A DNA stretch of 64,000 bases from assembly GCA_022360315.1 (NCBI GenBank), contig JAKSDA010000499.1, forward strand, positions 1 through 64,000. Direction: 5' to 3'. A program made the position numbers and the translations under genes. A model generated the notes under the pieces. It was not told where the DNA came from and did not search any database. It worked only from the letters and a program-made list of their open reading frames with translations. Shown here in pieces: positions 46,298 through 56,238 of the stretch; within the stretch, counting starts at the first letter, position 1; the number at the start of each line of letters is the position of its first letter. This DNA is from Pseudomonadota bacterium (GTDB lineage: Bacteria > Myxococcota_A > Polyangia > Haliangiales > Haliangiaceae).

Positions 46298-49200
46298 ATG
46301 AGATCACCTGTTTCCAATCTCACCGGAGCCGATGGCGAATCCGCCGAGAATCCGGACCAAACAGCCCCGACCGGCGGAACTTCAGAGCCGATCGACAACC
46401 CGACCGAGGAGAAGCAAGAGCAGAACAAGCAAAAGAGGAAGAAAGAAGAGAAAAAGAAAGAGAAGAAGCGGCGCACAGTGCGGCGGATCATCAAGCGGGC
46501 GCTTCTCTCCGCTGTTCTTCTCATCGTCGTCGTGATCGCCCTGACCTGGGTCTCGCTGGGTAATCTGGATCACTCCTGGCTGTCTGGACCGATCAAGGGG
46601 ACTGTCGAGGCGGATTTCGGCCTATTGGTGGACTATGACGAGCTGTCGGTCGCGCCGCTCTCCGGTCTCCACGGTGCGAATCTGCAGGTCCGCACGCCAG
46701 GCGCCTACGCCGCATATGCTCCCCTGCTACTGCGCATCGGCAGCCTGGATGTGAGCTGGGATTTCTGGCCTCTGGTGTCGGGCCACCTGCAGATCTCGGC
46801 GTTCGAGCTGCGTGGCTTGAAGCTGAGCTTGGTCGTGGATGAGGACGGCAACTCGTCGCTCGACGCGCTCGTTGCCGGGCTGGAGTCACCGACGTCGGAC
46901 GATGGCCAGGACGAGGAGGCACAGGCAGGGCAAGCCGAAGAGATCGTGCTCTTGTCTCACCTCTTGCAAGATGCTCTGCCGGCGATCGCAGTGGCGTCCA
47001 TGCGGGTCGAGGAGGTCGAACTCGAAGTGGTCCTGTTGCGCGACGGTGCTGCGCACACCCGCATTTCGCTGGTCGATCTGTGCTTGCACAGCCGTGTCGA
47101 TGCGGAGCCCGGCGTGTTGTCGGCAGAGTCCGACCTGGGTCCGTGTCCCGGGGCAGAGGCGGTCAAACTGACTGTAGAGGAAGAGCCGGGAACACCGCGA
47201 GCACAGCAAAAAGAGCTGCTCGCCCGGGTCACCGGCACGGTGCGCACGCCGTCGGAAACCAGTATCGAGCTCGTGCTCGAGGGCGACCTTTTGCGCCAGA
47301 ATCTGCTGGAAGAAGCGGCTCTGCCGACCGAACTGGTCCGGGCCCGGGCGAGCGCCACCTTTGCGCCGGAACACAACCAGACCCGCGTGCGCATCGACCA
47401 CCTGAGCCTGCTCGGCGGAGCTTTCACGGCCGAGCTGGCTGCGCAACTGAACGATCGGCCAGACGGGACATTTGTTCCGGTCGTCGAGCATTCGAAAGGC
47501 CAGCTGGCTGCCGAGCGGATGGTGCAGTTTTTTCCCTTCGCATTCGAAAACGTGAACCTGGCCCACGGCACTGTCGAATATGAGATCACCGGACTGGTCG
47601 TCGATGCCGAGACCGGGATCGTCGAAAAGGGCAGTGCCCGTGTGCGAGCCGACATCGAATCGCTGAGTCTGGCAATGGACGGACAAAAGGTCGCGCTGGC
47701 CGGGGCGACATTCGAGCTGGATGGGCGCATTGACAGGCCGCTGGACGGCGAGCTGTCTGGTGAGTTATGGGTGGGCCAGCTCGATGTGGACGGCGGCAGC
47801 GAGGGGCAGGTCGCCCTGTCGGAACTGTCAGTTGCCGTAGACGGCGACAAGCTCGTGCTCAATACCGACAACCCGCTCGCCAGTCGTGGCACAGTCGGGT
47901 TGGAGATCGCCCTGGCTGGCGTGAAGACGGCGATCGAGGGTCAAAAGACATCGCTCGACAATCTGCTGGTAAAGGGAACGTTATCCGGGGCGCCGACATT
48001 TGCCAGCAGCGGCGAGGTGCCGCTCGGACGAGTATCTCTGTTCGACGGTGCAACCAAACAACGGGTCGAGCTGCGCGATCTGTTGCTGACCTGGCAGATC
48101 GACCAGGCCGATCCAGCATTGGCGAAACCCACCGGAGCAAAGGTGACCGTGAACGCGGCCTCGGCCGCGGTTCGCGAGCCGGGCCAGCTGATCCAGGTGA
48201 CCAAACCCAGCGCAGAGATGGATGCTGTGGTCAAAAGCGCGGACAAATTCGACGCCCGGGTCGCGGCTCCTCTGCCCAGGATCACCATGCGCAGTTCGGA
48301 CGGGCTGGTCGTCATCTCGACCGGGGCCGAGCTGGTTCTGAACACCGAGAATTTTGCGCTCAACCAGGACGACCCACTGCTCTCCCGCGGCACCATTGCG
48401 CTGACCGCGAATCTGCCCCGGGTCGATGTCCGGACGCCAGAGGTGCTGGCCTCGGCCCGACGGTTCACAATGTCTGCCGACGCGGTGCTGAGCGGCAGCC
48501 AGCCGCTTTCGATCGCCGGCACAGTTCCCATCGGTGTGGTCAATGTGCGGGATAATAAAACCCAAGAGCGCCTTTTGCGGATCAACGGCGGTACGTTGTC
48601 TCTGCAGGTCGCGGACCTGGTTCTCGACCCGGACGACTCGCTGCAGACTCGCGGCAAGGTGGCAGCACAGGCGGCGTTGCCGGCAATTGCACTGCCCAGT
48701 GCAGGCCTGTCGATCACCGTACCGTCCACGGATCTCGCCCTGACCCTGCACGGAAAGCAGAAAAAGTACCTGGCCGATCTGCGGGTCGTCCTCCGCTCTC
48801 TGTCGGCTGGCGGAAAGCAGTATCGCACCGACATCGTCACCACGGTGAATGCCGCGGCTGACCTGCGCAAACCTCACCTGCGTGTCGATATGGGCCTGAA
48901 CGGCCCGCGCGGCCCTGCCGTCAGGGCCAATATGACTGCGCGATATGCGTCTGCCCAGCGCAAGCTGGTCTACAACGCTTTGTTGACCGGTGAGCGTCTG
49001 GGCGCGATCGAACAGTTTCTGCCCGAAGAGGTGCGAAACGAGCACCAGCTCGACTGGGCGGCGCTGCGATTTCGGGTGTCCAGCTACGGTGATATCAGCG
49101 AGGTCATTCGGCGCCTGGCGGACGGGATCGAGCCAATCGTCGCCGACCAGCCACTTGCAGTTCTCCGCGGTCAGCAACACCTGACGCTCGAAATCGAGGG

Positions 49201-50584
49201 AGTGGACTATCGGTCGGCAGAACAGACGGTCAACGTGCCCGAGCTGACTGTTGCCATCGACGGCACGGAAAAAGCCGGACCGGTCTCGGCCTCGCTCGGC
49301 GTGCGGGCCGCCAAGCCCATCGTGGTCAAAAGTGACGGCGACACCATCGCCGTGGTCGGATTCAACAAGACTGTGAATATCTCGTCTGCTGGGCCGTTTG
49401 ATCAAAGTCGCGTCGATCTATCGGTGAACGCCGAGATCGAGCGCGTGGATCAAACAATCGTGGAGTATCCAGTAGAAAAGGCCACACTGGTGGCGAGTGC
49501 ACACCTGGACCGGTTGGACTCGCTCCGCGTCGACGAGCTGCGTTTCGAGAATCGGGCCGGGGGTACCGAGTTGACGGCCAAATTGGCCATGGATGGACTG
49601 GTGCGCGACAGTGGCAGTGCCTCGGGCATTCCCGGGCGGCAGGCGTTGACAGGGTCTGGCAGGCTGAAACAGGATCTGCGTCCGGTTGCCGTGGTCAAAA
49701 ACGGGCCTCGCATGCGCGGCCGGGTCGAGATGCCTTTTAGCGTCGAATCCGGCGACCTGTCGGCCTTTCTGGTCGCAGCCCGGGCCACTCTCGACGACGT
49801 CCACATCGAACTGCCAGATGCCGAGCTCGCCGTGGAGGGGTTCAACGGCGACATTCCCGTGATTACCGAGGTCGCGGTGTTACCCAACGGCGGCGTGGAG
49901 ATCCTCAGTGGACCGGCCAAAAACCTGTACTCGCGTACCCGATTCCTCGACGTTCATCCTTTCCTGCGCGGAAAGCACTACTTGACCGTCGATCGCGTGA
50001 CCTGGCAGGACGAAACGATCGGTCCGGTCGCCGGCAATTTTCAGCTCGATCGCGACACGGTTTCGCTCGACCAGCTGGAACTCGGCTACCGCGGCGGCAA
50101 TATCACCGGCCAGCTGGTTGTCGATTACCAGGGTGGCAACCCGCGCATGCTGTTCCGCGGCAACATCACGGGCGTTCGGCCCAGCAACTCGGATCAGGTG
50201 CTCGACGCCAATGCGGCACTGTCCCTCAGCCTGGCCGAACTCGATCTCGAAGGGCGAATCCAGATCGTCCGGGTCAGTCGTCAACATCTTCTCGGCGTGC
50301 TGGATGTACTCGACCCCTATCACGAAGACGTCGATGTCAATCGGGTGCGACTGGGGCTCAAATTCGGCTTTCCGAAATTCGTGCGATTGCGCATGAAAGA
50401 CGGTTTCTTATCCGCCAAGATCGAGCTGGGGGGTGCGGCCAAAGTGGTTCGCATCGATGAGATCCGCGGCATTGCCCTGGGTCCTCTGATCAATTTATAC
50501 GTCGCTCCTTACCTTCCCGAAAGCCTGGGCCAGGGGCCCCGGGGAGGAGTGAGAGTAGGAGAGCAAGAAGGAGAGCCAGAATGA
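46298..50584 (+). CDS. AsmA/YdbH-like giant envelope protein
   Basis: A 1428-residue protein. A charged N-terminus dominated by Lys/Glu ('QKRKKEEKKKEKKRRTVRRI') precedes one membrane anchor (67-85, 'ALLSAVLLIVVVIALTWVS'). The rest is periplasmic and beta-rich, typical of AsmA/TamB/YdbH-type bridge proteins: 'ISAFELRGLKLSLVVDEDGN' near the start, many alternating short strands, and a C-terminal 'QLELGYRGGNITGQLVVDY' and 'GNITGVRPSNSD' core like the AsmA C-terminal region. Such proteins move phospholipids between inner and outer membranes. The next gene overlaps by 4 bases (ATGA) and encodes a DUF1318-like lipoprotein; in enterobacteria YdbH (AsmA-like) is coupled to YnbE and YdbL (DUF1318), so the pairing supports a YdbH-like role. 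It is longer than YdbH. Confidence 0.78.
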   Translation: MRSPVSNLTGADGESAENPDQTAPTGGTSEPIDNPTEEKQEQNKQKRKKEEKKKEKKRRTVRRIIKRALLSAVLLIVVVIALTWVSLGNLDHSWLSGPIKGTVEADFGLLVDYDELSVAPLSGLHGANLQVRTPGAYAAYAPLLLRIGSLDVSWDFWPLVSGHLQISAFELRGLKLSLVVDEDGNSSLDALVAGLESPTSDDGQDEEAQAGQAEEIVLLSHLLQDALPAIAVASMRVEEVELEVVLLRDGAAHTRISLVDLCLHSRVDAEPGVLSAESDLGPCPGAEAVKLTVEEEPGTPRAQQKELLARVTGTVRTPSETSIELVLEGDLLRQNLLEEAALPTELVRARASATFAPEHNQTRVRIDHLSLLGGAFTAELAAQLNDRPDGTFVPVVEHSKGQLAAERMVQFFPFAFENVNLAHGTVEYEITGLVVDAETGIVEKGSARVRADIESLSLAMDGQKVALAGATFELDGRIDRPLDGELSGELWVGQLDVDGGSEGQVALSELSVAVDGDKLVLNTDNPLASRGTVGLEIALAGVKTAIEGQKTSLDNLLVKGTLSGAPTFASSGEVPLGRVSLFDGATKQRVELRDLLLTWQIDQADPALAKPTGAKVTVNAASAAVREPGQLIQVTKPSAEMDAVVKSADKFDARVAAPLPRITMRSSDGLVVISTGAELVLNTENFALNQDDPLLSRGTIALTANLPRVDVRTPEVLASARRFTMSADAVLSGSQPLSIAGTVPIGVVNVRDNKTQERLLRINGGTLSLQVADLVLDPDDSLQTRGKVAAQAALPAIALPSAGLSITVPSTDLALTLHGKQKKYLADLRVVLRSLSAGGKQYRTDIVTTVNAAADLRKPHLRVDMGLNGPRGPAVRANMTARYASAQRKLVYNALLTGERLGAIEQFLPEEVRNEHQLDWAALRFRVSSYGDISEVIRRLADGIEPIVADQPLAVLRGQQHLTLEIEGVDYRSAEQTVNVPELTVAIDGTEKAGPVSASLGVRAAKPIVVKSDGDTIAVVGFNKTVNISSAGPFDQSRVDLSVNAEIERVDQTIVEYPVEKATLVASAHLDRLDSLRVDELRFENRAGGTELTAKLAMDGLVRDSGSASGIPGRQALTGSGRLKQDLRPVAVVKNGPRMRGRVEMPFSVESGDLSAFLVAARATLDDVHIELPDAELAVEGFNGDIPVITEVAVLPNGGVEILSGPAKNLYSRTRFLDVHPFLRGKHYLTVDRVTWQDETIGPVAGNFQLDRDTVSLDQLELGYRGGNITGQLVVDYQGGNPRMLFRGNITGVRPSNSDQVLDANAALSLSLAELDLEGRIQIVRVSRQHLLGVLDVLDPYHEDVDVNRVRLGLKFGFPKFVRLRMKDGFLSAKIELGGAAKVVRIDEIRGIALGPLINLYVAPYLPESLGQGPRGGVRVGEQEGEPE

Positions 50585-51162
50585 CTCCGATCACAACGCC
50601 CAGATGGGCTCTCGGGAGCCTGATATTGATGGCCGGATTGTGGGCCGGTTGCGTCAAGGCACCCGACGTCATGCTCACCGATCAGAAAACCGCGCTCGAG
50701 AAGCAGGCCGCCGGCGAATTCCGGGCGCTCGAAAACGACCTTCACCAGGCTGGTATCGAGCCCAAGGGAGAGGATATCCCGCGCGAGGCCATGGAGGGCA
50801 AAGACCCCAACATGGGCACCAGCACCTTGGGCGAGATGGTGCAACTATACAGCGCGGTGCAGACTGACGCGGAGTGGATCGACCAGCTCCTGGTCATTGG
50901 CTGCGTCGGCGAAAGCCGATCTGGCCTGCTGCTCCAGACCCCGAATCAATGCACCGAAACCGTCGACACGGCCCAGCTGACCCGGGTTGTGGAGCGTACC
51001 AATCTGCATCGGCGCCAGCTCTGGCGACTGATCAAAGAGCGCCAGCCACAGTCGTCGGACGAGCAGATCCGCGCGACCTGGCGCGAGGTGCACCTGAAAC
51101 GGGTCGTCTGTGGTGCCCTGATCGAGAAAGAAGACAAATCGTGGCAGCAAAAAGAATGTTGA
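50581..51162 (+). CDS. DUF1318/YdbL-like lipoprotein
   Basis: A 193-residue predicted lipoprotein: 'LILMAGLWAGCVKAP' contains a lipobox with Cys24. Just after it 'VMLTDQKTALEKQAAGEF' matches the 'TALExQxxG' hallmark of DUF1318 (YdbL-like) proteins. The remainder is longer than classic YdbL and contains four more Cys. Its ATG overlaps the TGA of the AsmA-like gene (ATGA), so it is translationally coupled and probably acts with that protein in the envelope. It ends inside the reading frame region of the next gene. Confidence 0.72.
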   Translation: MTPITTPRWALGSLILMAGLWAGCVKAPDVMLTDQKTALEKQAAGEFRALENDLHQAGIEPKGEDIPREAMEGKDPNMGTSTLGEMVQLYSAVQTDAEWIDQLLVIGCVGESRSGLLLQTPNQCTETVDTAQLTRVVERTNLHRRQLWRLIKERQPQSSDEQIRATWREVHLKRVVCGALIEKEDKSWQQKEC

Positions 51163-51203
51163 CCCTTGCCGGCAGATGCGAGCACGGGACGGTAGGTTGG
51201 GCG

Positions 51204-54200
51204 ATGAGCTCTGCGCCGACCTGTCTGGCCGCCTTCACCGTCGCCTCGGCCCTGTTGGCTGCCACGCCGGCTCACGGACAGGACAGCAAGAACAAAAGCC
51301 CGGCTCCCCGCCAGCTCCACGAGCCAGTTCGGTTGACAGCCGGCGCTTCCAATCAGTGGATGGGAGTTTTCGACCCCGCATCGGGTGCTCTGTACTTTGT
51401 CAGCGACCAGAACTCGACGGCCGAAATTTTTGTGCAAAAACCGATCGACTCTGCGCCGCGCCTTCTATTCGAGAGCAATGCCGACGTGTCCTGGCCACGG
51501 CCCAGCGCCGACGGCAAGCAGTTGGCGTATATTTCGTACCAGGCCGATGCTACCGGCGATGTCTGCGTCCGCGATCTGGCCAGCCGCAACAGCCGCTGCC
51601 TGACCGGGCTGCGCACCGCGGAGATGCAACCTCTGTGGATTGATAATGGCAAAAACCTGGCCACATTGACACGAGCGGGATTGCACAGCAATTACCAGTT
51701 GCGCCGCTTTGTCGGCAATGCCAGCAATAGCGAGCTCATCGTGCAGCGCAACATGCTGGGCGTGGCGGTCTCACCCGACAGTCGCTGGCTGGCCTATGTG
51801 CCCATCGAGCGCACGCGACAGGAAGTGGGAGTATCGTTTGCCAATCGCAGTGGGCAGGGATTGATGCTGCAGCGGCTCGGCGGTGTGGGCGGCGCGAAGG
51901 TGAGCAAGGCCAAACCGGTCATGTTCACCCCCGATCTGCCCGGTCTCATCGGTTTTCCGGTTTTTTCGACCGATGGTCGCTATCTGTATTTTGCCCAGTA
52001 TCTCAACGATACCAACGGCGACGGCGACATCAATGGCAACGACAACAGCGTTTTGTTTCGCGTCCCGTTCGACCCGGCGGCAGCCAATCCGGTCGCTTCG
52101 GCCTGGCCCGAGCAGCTCACCAGTGCGCAGTGGAACTGTCGTTATCCCGCCCCGTCACCCGATCGATTGATCGCGACCTGTTCCCACCGGGGCTCGCTCG
52201 ATATCTATTCGCTGCCCCTGGCCGGTGCAGTGCCCGTGGAGTGGAACGCCGCGCGGATCCGCGGCGAACTGCACGTCGCCCGCAACCACTGGACCAAATT
52301 GCTGATGCTGGTCCGCCTGCTCAGCCTGGTCGAGAGCGCGGCGGAGCGCATCGACATTTTGCGCCATATGGTATGGCATCACGTCGAGCTGCGCGAATAC
52401 AGGTCAGCGCTCTACCACAGCGAGCAGGTTCTGCGCCTGGCCGGTAAAAGCCGGCCGGGAGACGCGGCCTGGGCCGGGATCATGCTCGAGCTCATCCAAC
52501 ATCGCCGCGACGACGTCAAGCTCACTCACGGCCAGCTCAGCGAGCAGTACATCAACAACTCCAAACAGCGCGCAACCCGGCTGGTGCCACTGGCTGACAG
52601 CACTGGGTCCGGCAAGCAAGCGGTCAATGTCAGGACCCTGGCCAGTCTGGTGCTCAGCGAAGTACAGGACGATATCGGCGACAAGGCAGCGGGACTGCAG
52701 ACCTTTGCCCGGGTCGATGCCAAGAAGGTATCCGACGCGCTGACGCTCGAGGTGTATGCCCAGCGGGCGCGGGCGATCTACGCCCTGCGAGGAGACCGCA
52801 AGGCGCTTCTGGCGGTCTATCACGACCTGGCCGAGCATCCGGCGCTCGACACCCTGGAGCGGCTGCGATTTGCCGAAAACTTTGTCGCCGAGCTGTTGCG
52901 CGGGGTGGCCAAAAAACAGCACGCCGCGCTCATCGACACCTGGGTCGACAAGGTGCAGCCGGATTCCGAGATCGCCCTGATGGTTCAGGTCGCCCGCTGG
53001 CTGATACAGCTCGACAACGACAGTCAGGAACAGGTGCGCGGGGGCATCTTCGAGCTCTACAAGGACAACCGCGATCCCGATCGCCGCCGTGCCCTGGTGC
53101 TGGCAACCGTGCGCACGGCGTCCCGACTGGGCAACGAGTATCTTCAGTATCAGTTCTCCAAGTCGTGGACCAGTGGGATTCGGCGCAGCGAACCCGAGCG
53201 CAAATACGCCGAAGCGCTGTACCGACAGATCGTGCTCGAGCGCTCGTATACCGAGTTGGCCAAGGGAGAGGTCGCCGAGGCCCGGGCTTCGTTCTACGCG
53301 GCCACTGTGCAGGGTACATCGCTGGAAGGGCACATGGGCCTCATCGAAGCCCGGGCCCGCGAAGGCCATGACGATATGGAGGCGATGTACGCCAAGCGCT
53401 ACGCCAAAAACCCCGAAGACCCGGAGTACGTTTTTGTCAAAGCGTATCTCATCGCGCGCCGGCTGCCCGCGATGCAGGATGGGGGCAAGCTGGACAAGGC
53501 GGTCGAGCGCGCCCAGGCCTATCTCGAGCGCGCGGCAAAAACCTGGCCGCGCAGTATGGAAGTCCATCACGTGTGGGGCACGATCTTGCATCAGCGCGCT
53601 CTGCGCAAGGGCTCCAAGGACGATGCCCTGGCAGCGCACAGGCACTTTCTTTTGGCCCTCGACCTGGCCCGCGCCAACTTTCGCTTCCGGGCCGCACTGC
53701 ACCAACAACTCGGTCTGCTCCAGGCCTCGCTGGGCAACCACCGCCTGGCCCTGAAGCATTTTGTCGAGCGCGAACGCCTCCCCCACGTCCGGCCCGAGGG
53801 CGAGCTCAATTTGCGCATGGCCACAGCGCGCAGTTATTTTCACATTTCGCGCCACGCCGACGCGGTCAAACAGGCCCGACGCGCACTCGAGCTCGTCGAT
53901 GCCAATCCAAAACTGGCCCGCTACCGACCGCTGGTGGTCGATCGTCTGGCTCTTTATCTCCAGGCAGCGGGCGAGCACAAACAGGCCCTGCAGCGCTATC
54001 GGGAACTCATCCCCATCGTCGATGGCGCGGACTCGAGCGATATAGGCGCTCCGATCAACCGGATCAAAGTCCGTCTCGGGGTGGCTGCTTCTGCTCTCAG
54101 CGCCGGACAGTTTACCCTTGCGGTGCAACAGATCGGAGAGCTGGAATCGCTGGTGAGTTCGGCCGGTCGTCTGCGTCCCGACCGGCCTGAATTCGGCATC

Positions 54201-54710
54201 GTTCGCGACAATACAGCGCTTTTTGGACCGCGCGACTACCGAATTCTGTTCGCCGGCATGCGAGCCCAGGCCCATCGCGGGATGAACAATTTTCCCGCTG
54301 CCATGAAGGCCATGGAGCGGCGTCGAGAGCTTTTGGCCAGCCGTTTCGAGCAGGCCAACACCGACGAGGACCTGCTCGAGCTGGCCCGGGTTCACTATCA
54401 TCTGGCCGAGTATTCGTTCAAGCGAGGCGCTGGCCAAAAGGCCCGCCAGCACGTGGAGCGAGGACTCGCGTACTCTCGGGACTACAACACCCGCACTGGA
54501 AGTGGCGTCAACGAGGTAGGACTGCGCTTGCTGCAGGCCTATGCCGAGCTTCACATCTACGGCGGTATCGACCTTCAGACCTATGCCCTGGATCTCAAAG
54601 AACAGCTTGCGGTAGCCTACGAGTTCATATGCAAGCATCCGAGCCCGAACTGGGCTGCGGATCGGTTTTTATTCGAGCTCTATCTCACCATGCTCGAAGT
54701 TTCGACATGA
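51204..54710 (+). CDS. Exported beta-propeller plus TPR protein
   Basis: About 1168 residues. The start at 51204 gives a good signal peptide 'PTCLAAFTVASALLAATPAHG'; the frame also allows ATG 51156, overlapping the previous gene. Residues about 30-400 are a TolB-type beta-propeller ('GALYFVSDQNSTAEIFV', 'WPRPSADGKQLAYISY', 'VAVSPDSRWLAYV', 'PVFSTDGRYLYFAQYL'), with an Asp/Asn-rich 'NDTNGDGDINGNDN' loop that could bind calcium. The rest is a long array of helical TPR-like repeats ('HHVWGTILHQRALRKG', 'QQLGLLQASLGNHRLALKHF', 'RLALYLQAAGEHKQALQRY'). It is likely a periplasmic scaffold in the envelope operon after the AsmA-like and DUF1318-like genes. No catalytic motif is seen. Confidence 0.78.
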   Translation: MSSAPTCLAAFTVASALLAATPAHGQDSKNKSPAPRQLHEPVRLTAGASNQWMGVFDPASGALYFVSDQNSTAEIFVQKPIDSAPRLLFESNADVSWPRPSADGKQLAYISYQADATGDVCVRDLASRNSRCLTGLRTAEMQPLWIDNGKNLATLTRAGLHSNYQLRRFVGNASNSELIVQRNMLGVAVSPDSRWLAYVPIERTRQEVGVSFANRSGQGLMLQRLGGVGGAKVSKAKPVMFTPDLPGLIGFPVFSTDGRYLYFAQYLNDTNGDGDINGNDNSVLFRVPFDPAAANPVASAWPEQLTSAQWNCRYPAPSPDRLIATCSHRGSLDIYSLPLAGAVPVEWNAARIRGELHVARNHWTKLLMLVRLLSLVESAAERIDILRHMVWHHVELREYRSALYHSEQVLRLAGKSRPGDAAWAGIMLELIQHRRDDVKLTHGQLSEQYINNSKQRATRLVPLADSTGSGKQAVNVRTLASLVLSEVQDDIGDKAAGLQTFARVDAKKVSDALTLEVYAQRARAIYALRGDRKALLAVYHDLAEHPALDTLERLRFAENFVAELLRGVAKKQHAALIDTWVDKVQPDSEIALMVQVARWLIQLDNDSQEQVRGGIFELYKDNRDPDRRRALVLATVRTASRLGNEYLQYQFSKSWTSGIRRSEPERKYAEALYRQIVLERSYTELAKGEVAEARASFYAATVQGTSLEGHMGLIEARAREGHDDMEAMYAKRYAKNPEDPEYVFVKAYLIARRLPAMQDGGKLDKAVERAQAYLERAAKTWPRSMEVHHVWGTILHQRALRKGSKDDALAAHRHFLLALDLARANFRFRAALHQQLGLLQASLGNHRLALKHFVERERLPHVRPEGELNLRMATARSYFHISRHADAVKQARRALELVDANPKLARYRPLVVDRLALYLQAAGEHKQALQRYRELIPIVDGADSSDIGAPINRIKVRLGVAASALSAGQFTLAVQQIGELESLVSSAGRLRPDRPEFGIVRDNTALFGPRDYRILFAGMRAQAHRGMNNFPAAMKAMERRRELLASRFEQANTDEDLLELARVHYHLAEYSFKRGAGQKARQHVERGLAYSRDYNTRTGSGVNEVGLRLLQAYAELHIYGGIDLQTYALDLKEQLAVAYEFICKHPSPNWAADRFLFELYLTMLEVST

Positions 54711-54755
54711 TGAGAACCACGTGCGGTCGCCGACCGCCCAAAGGAGGAATCTGTA

Positions 54756-55253
54756 ATGAACACAGAGTTACGCGGATTGCGGGCCTGCTTGCCAATCGTA
54801 TTGTGTTTCGCGGCAACCGGCTGCTTCCTCGGCGCCTGCGGTGCCGAGGACCTGCTCGCCGATGACACGTTTACCATGCTCTATAACAGCGACACGTTTC
54901 AGATGTGCAAGGGGTGTCACGCGCCGGGGGCAACTGGAGTACGGGCCGGGGTCGAGGCGACCCAGGACTGGAGTACACGCGACCGGGCCTTTTCCACCCT
55001 GCAGGGCAATGCATCGGGGCTCATCGGCAATTTCGCTGGCTGCAACGGTGTACCCCTGGTCGGCAACACACCCGAGACCAGTCTGCTCGTCGCTGCCTTT
55101 GACGAAGATATCCGACTCGGTTTTTCGCTGAGTGCTCATCCCAACTGCACCCCGGAAGCGATCTCCGATATGACCGCCGATGTTGGCCAGCTATCTGCCA
55201 CCGAGCTCAGTTTGCTAAAACAGTTTGTCAACGAAGAGGCGTCCGGCCAATAG
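54756..55253 (+). CDS. Small c-type-cytochrome-like lipoprotein
   Basis: A 165-residue predicted lipoprotein. 'LPIVLCFAATGCFLGACG' offers two possible lipid Cys. 'DTFQMCKGCHAPGA' holds one CxxCH haem-binding site (CKGCH). Later Cys ('FAGCNGVPL', 'HPNCTPEAI') may form a disulfide. Proteins of this layout occur as haem-containing or decayed cytochrome domains in Myxococcota. A strong AAAGGAGG lies ten bases before the ATG at 54756, which is the clearest ribosome-binding site of this operon. It follows the TPR protein by 45 bases. Confidence 0.75.
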   Translation: MNTELRGLRACLPIVLCFAATGCFLGACGAEDLLADDTFTMLYNSDTFQMCKGCHAPGATGVRAGVEATQDWSTRDRAFSTLQGNASGLIGNFAGCNGVPLVGNTPETSLLVAAFDEDIRLGFSLSAHPNCTPEAISDMTADVGQLSATELSLLKQFVNEEASGQ

Positions 55254-55296
55254 CGGCAATCAGCGGTGGCTCTGGTGCGGCCTGAAGATTTGACTG

Positions 55297-56151
55297 CTAC
55301 CCCGCCGTGTCCAGGAACCGGGCGTACTCGGTCTTGGAAAGGGCCTCTGCCAGCTCGGCAAAGTTCTCGACGCTGTCGGACAGCTTTCGAGAAGTAACCT
55401 TGCGAAACTCGGTATTGGCCTGGTGCGACGCGAGACCTAGATACCCATACACTCGGCTCAGCGAGTCGCGTTGCGCCTCCTCGGTCAAGAGATCGCGCTC
55501 GTATTCCATGGTCAGATGTGGCACAGAGTGGAGAGCTCGCTTTTCCTTTACCAGGCACCACTCCTGAAATTTGAGCGTTTCCATGAGCTCGTCGAGGTCG
55601 ATATGAACCTGGGGCCGACTGCGGCCAGAACCGTTTTTTGTGGGCACGACGCTGTGGTACAGGCCGGTTTTCTCCGAGCGCAGGTCGGAGATGGCATGGC
55701 TCACCAGATTGGTTCGCTTCAGGTAAATGATCTTCCAGCCGTGCTTGTGAAAATCGACCATGGTGGCGTGTACATCTTGATTTTGCACGACTTCCATCTG
55801 CCGAAGCTTCACCTTGAAGCCGGCGCAAGGTTTTTTGCTGAGCGAGAGCAAACCCTCGGCGAAGAGTCGGGGGTGTTTTACATTGGAGACCACATCGCGC
55901 TGAAAGATCTCACCGAATGTGAAGACATCCGGGTGTGAGTTCATCAGGTCGACCAGTAAGGTACTCCCGGTGCGTCCCTGGGCCAGGATGACAAATTTGG
56001 TCCGGGGAATTCTACCCTTGCGTAAGTAATACAGAGAGTAGCCACCCAGCTCGCGCAACCGGTGCGGTGAATTGCGAAAGAAGAGCAAGCTGGCAGAGTT
56101 GATGAACTCGACACTGTCGTCGCCGAGGTAACGCCGTATGATGTCGTGCAT
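55297..56151 (-). CDS. Sulfotransferase-family protein
   Basis: A 284-residue cytosolic protein of the PAPS-dependent sulfotransferase family (Stf0-like). The 5'-phosphosulfate loop is 'FVILAQGRTGSTLLVDLMNS' (about 53-72), followed by 'HPDVFTFGEIFQ'; the 3'-phosphate-binding strand is 'KIIYLKRTNLVSHAISDLRS' (about 140-160). Late residues 'YLGLASHQANTEFRKVTS' fit the family's C-terminal end. It moves sulfate to a sugar, lipid or protein acceptor that cannot be predicted. It is a single leftward gene converging on the cytochrome-like gene. Confidence 0.87.
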   Translation of the reverse strand: MHDIIRRYLGDDSVEFINSASLLFFRNSPHRLRELGGYSLYYLRKGRIPRTKFVILAQGRTGSTLLVDLMNSHPDVFTFGEIFQRDVVSNVKHPRLFAEGLLSLSKKPCAGFKVKLRQMEVVQNQDVHATMVDFHKHGWKIIYLKRTNLVSHAISDLRSEKTGLYHSVVPTKNGSGRSRPQVHIDLDELMETLKFQEWCLVKEKRALHSVPHLTMEYERDLLTEEAQRDSLSRVYGYLGLASHQANTEFRKVTSRKLSDSVENFAELAEALSKTEYARFLDTAG

Positions 56152-56238
56152 CGTGAAGAATCCTCACCACAAAAGTAGCCCGCAACCCACCTCATCTCTG
56201 ACCCTATACAGTCTCATATAATTCGTGAGGCTGTACAG

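Noticed and set aside
52404..54638. Long leftward open frame opposite the propeller-TPR gene
   Set aside because: Antisense of a convincing TPR array; no motif or ribosome-binding site.
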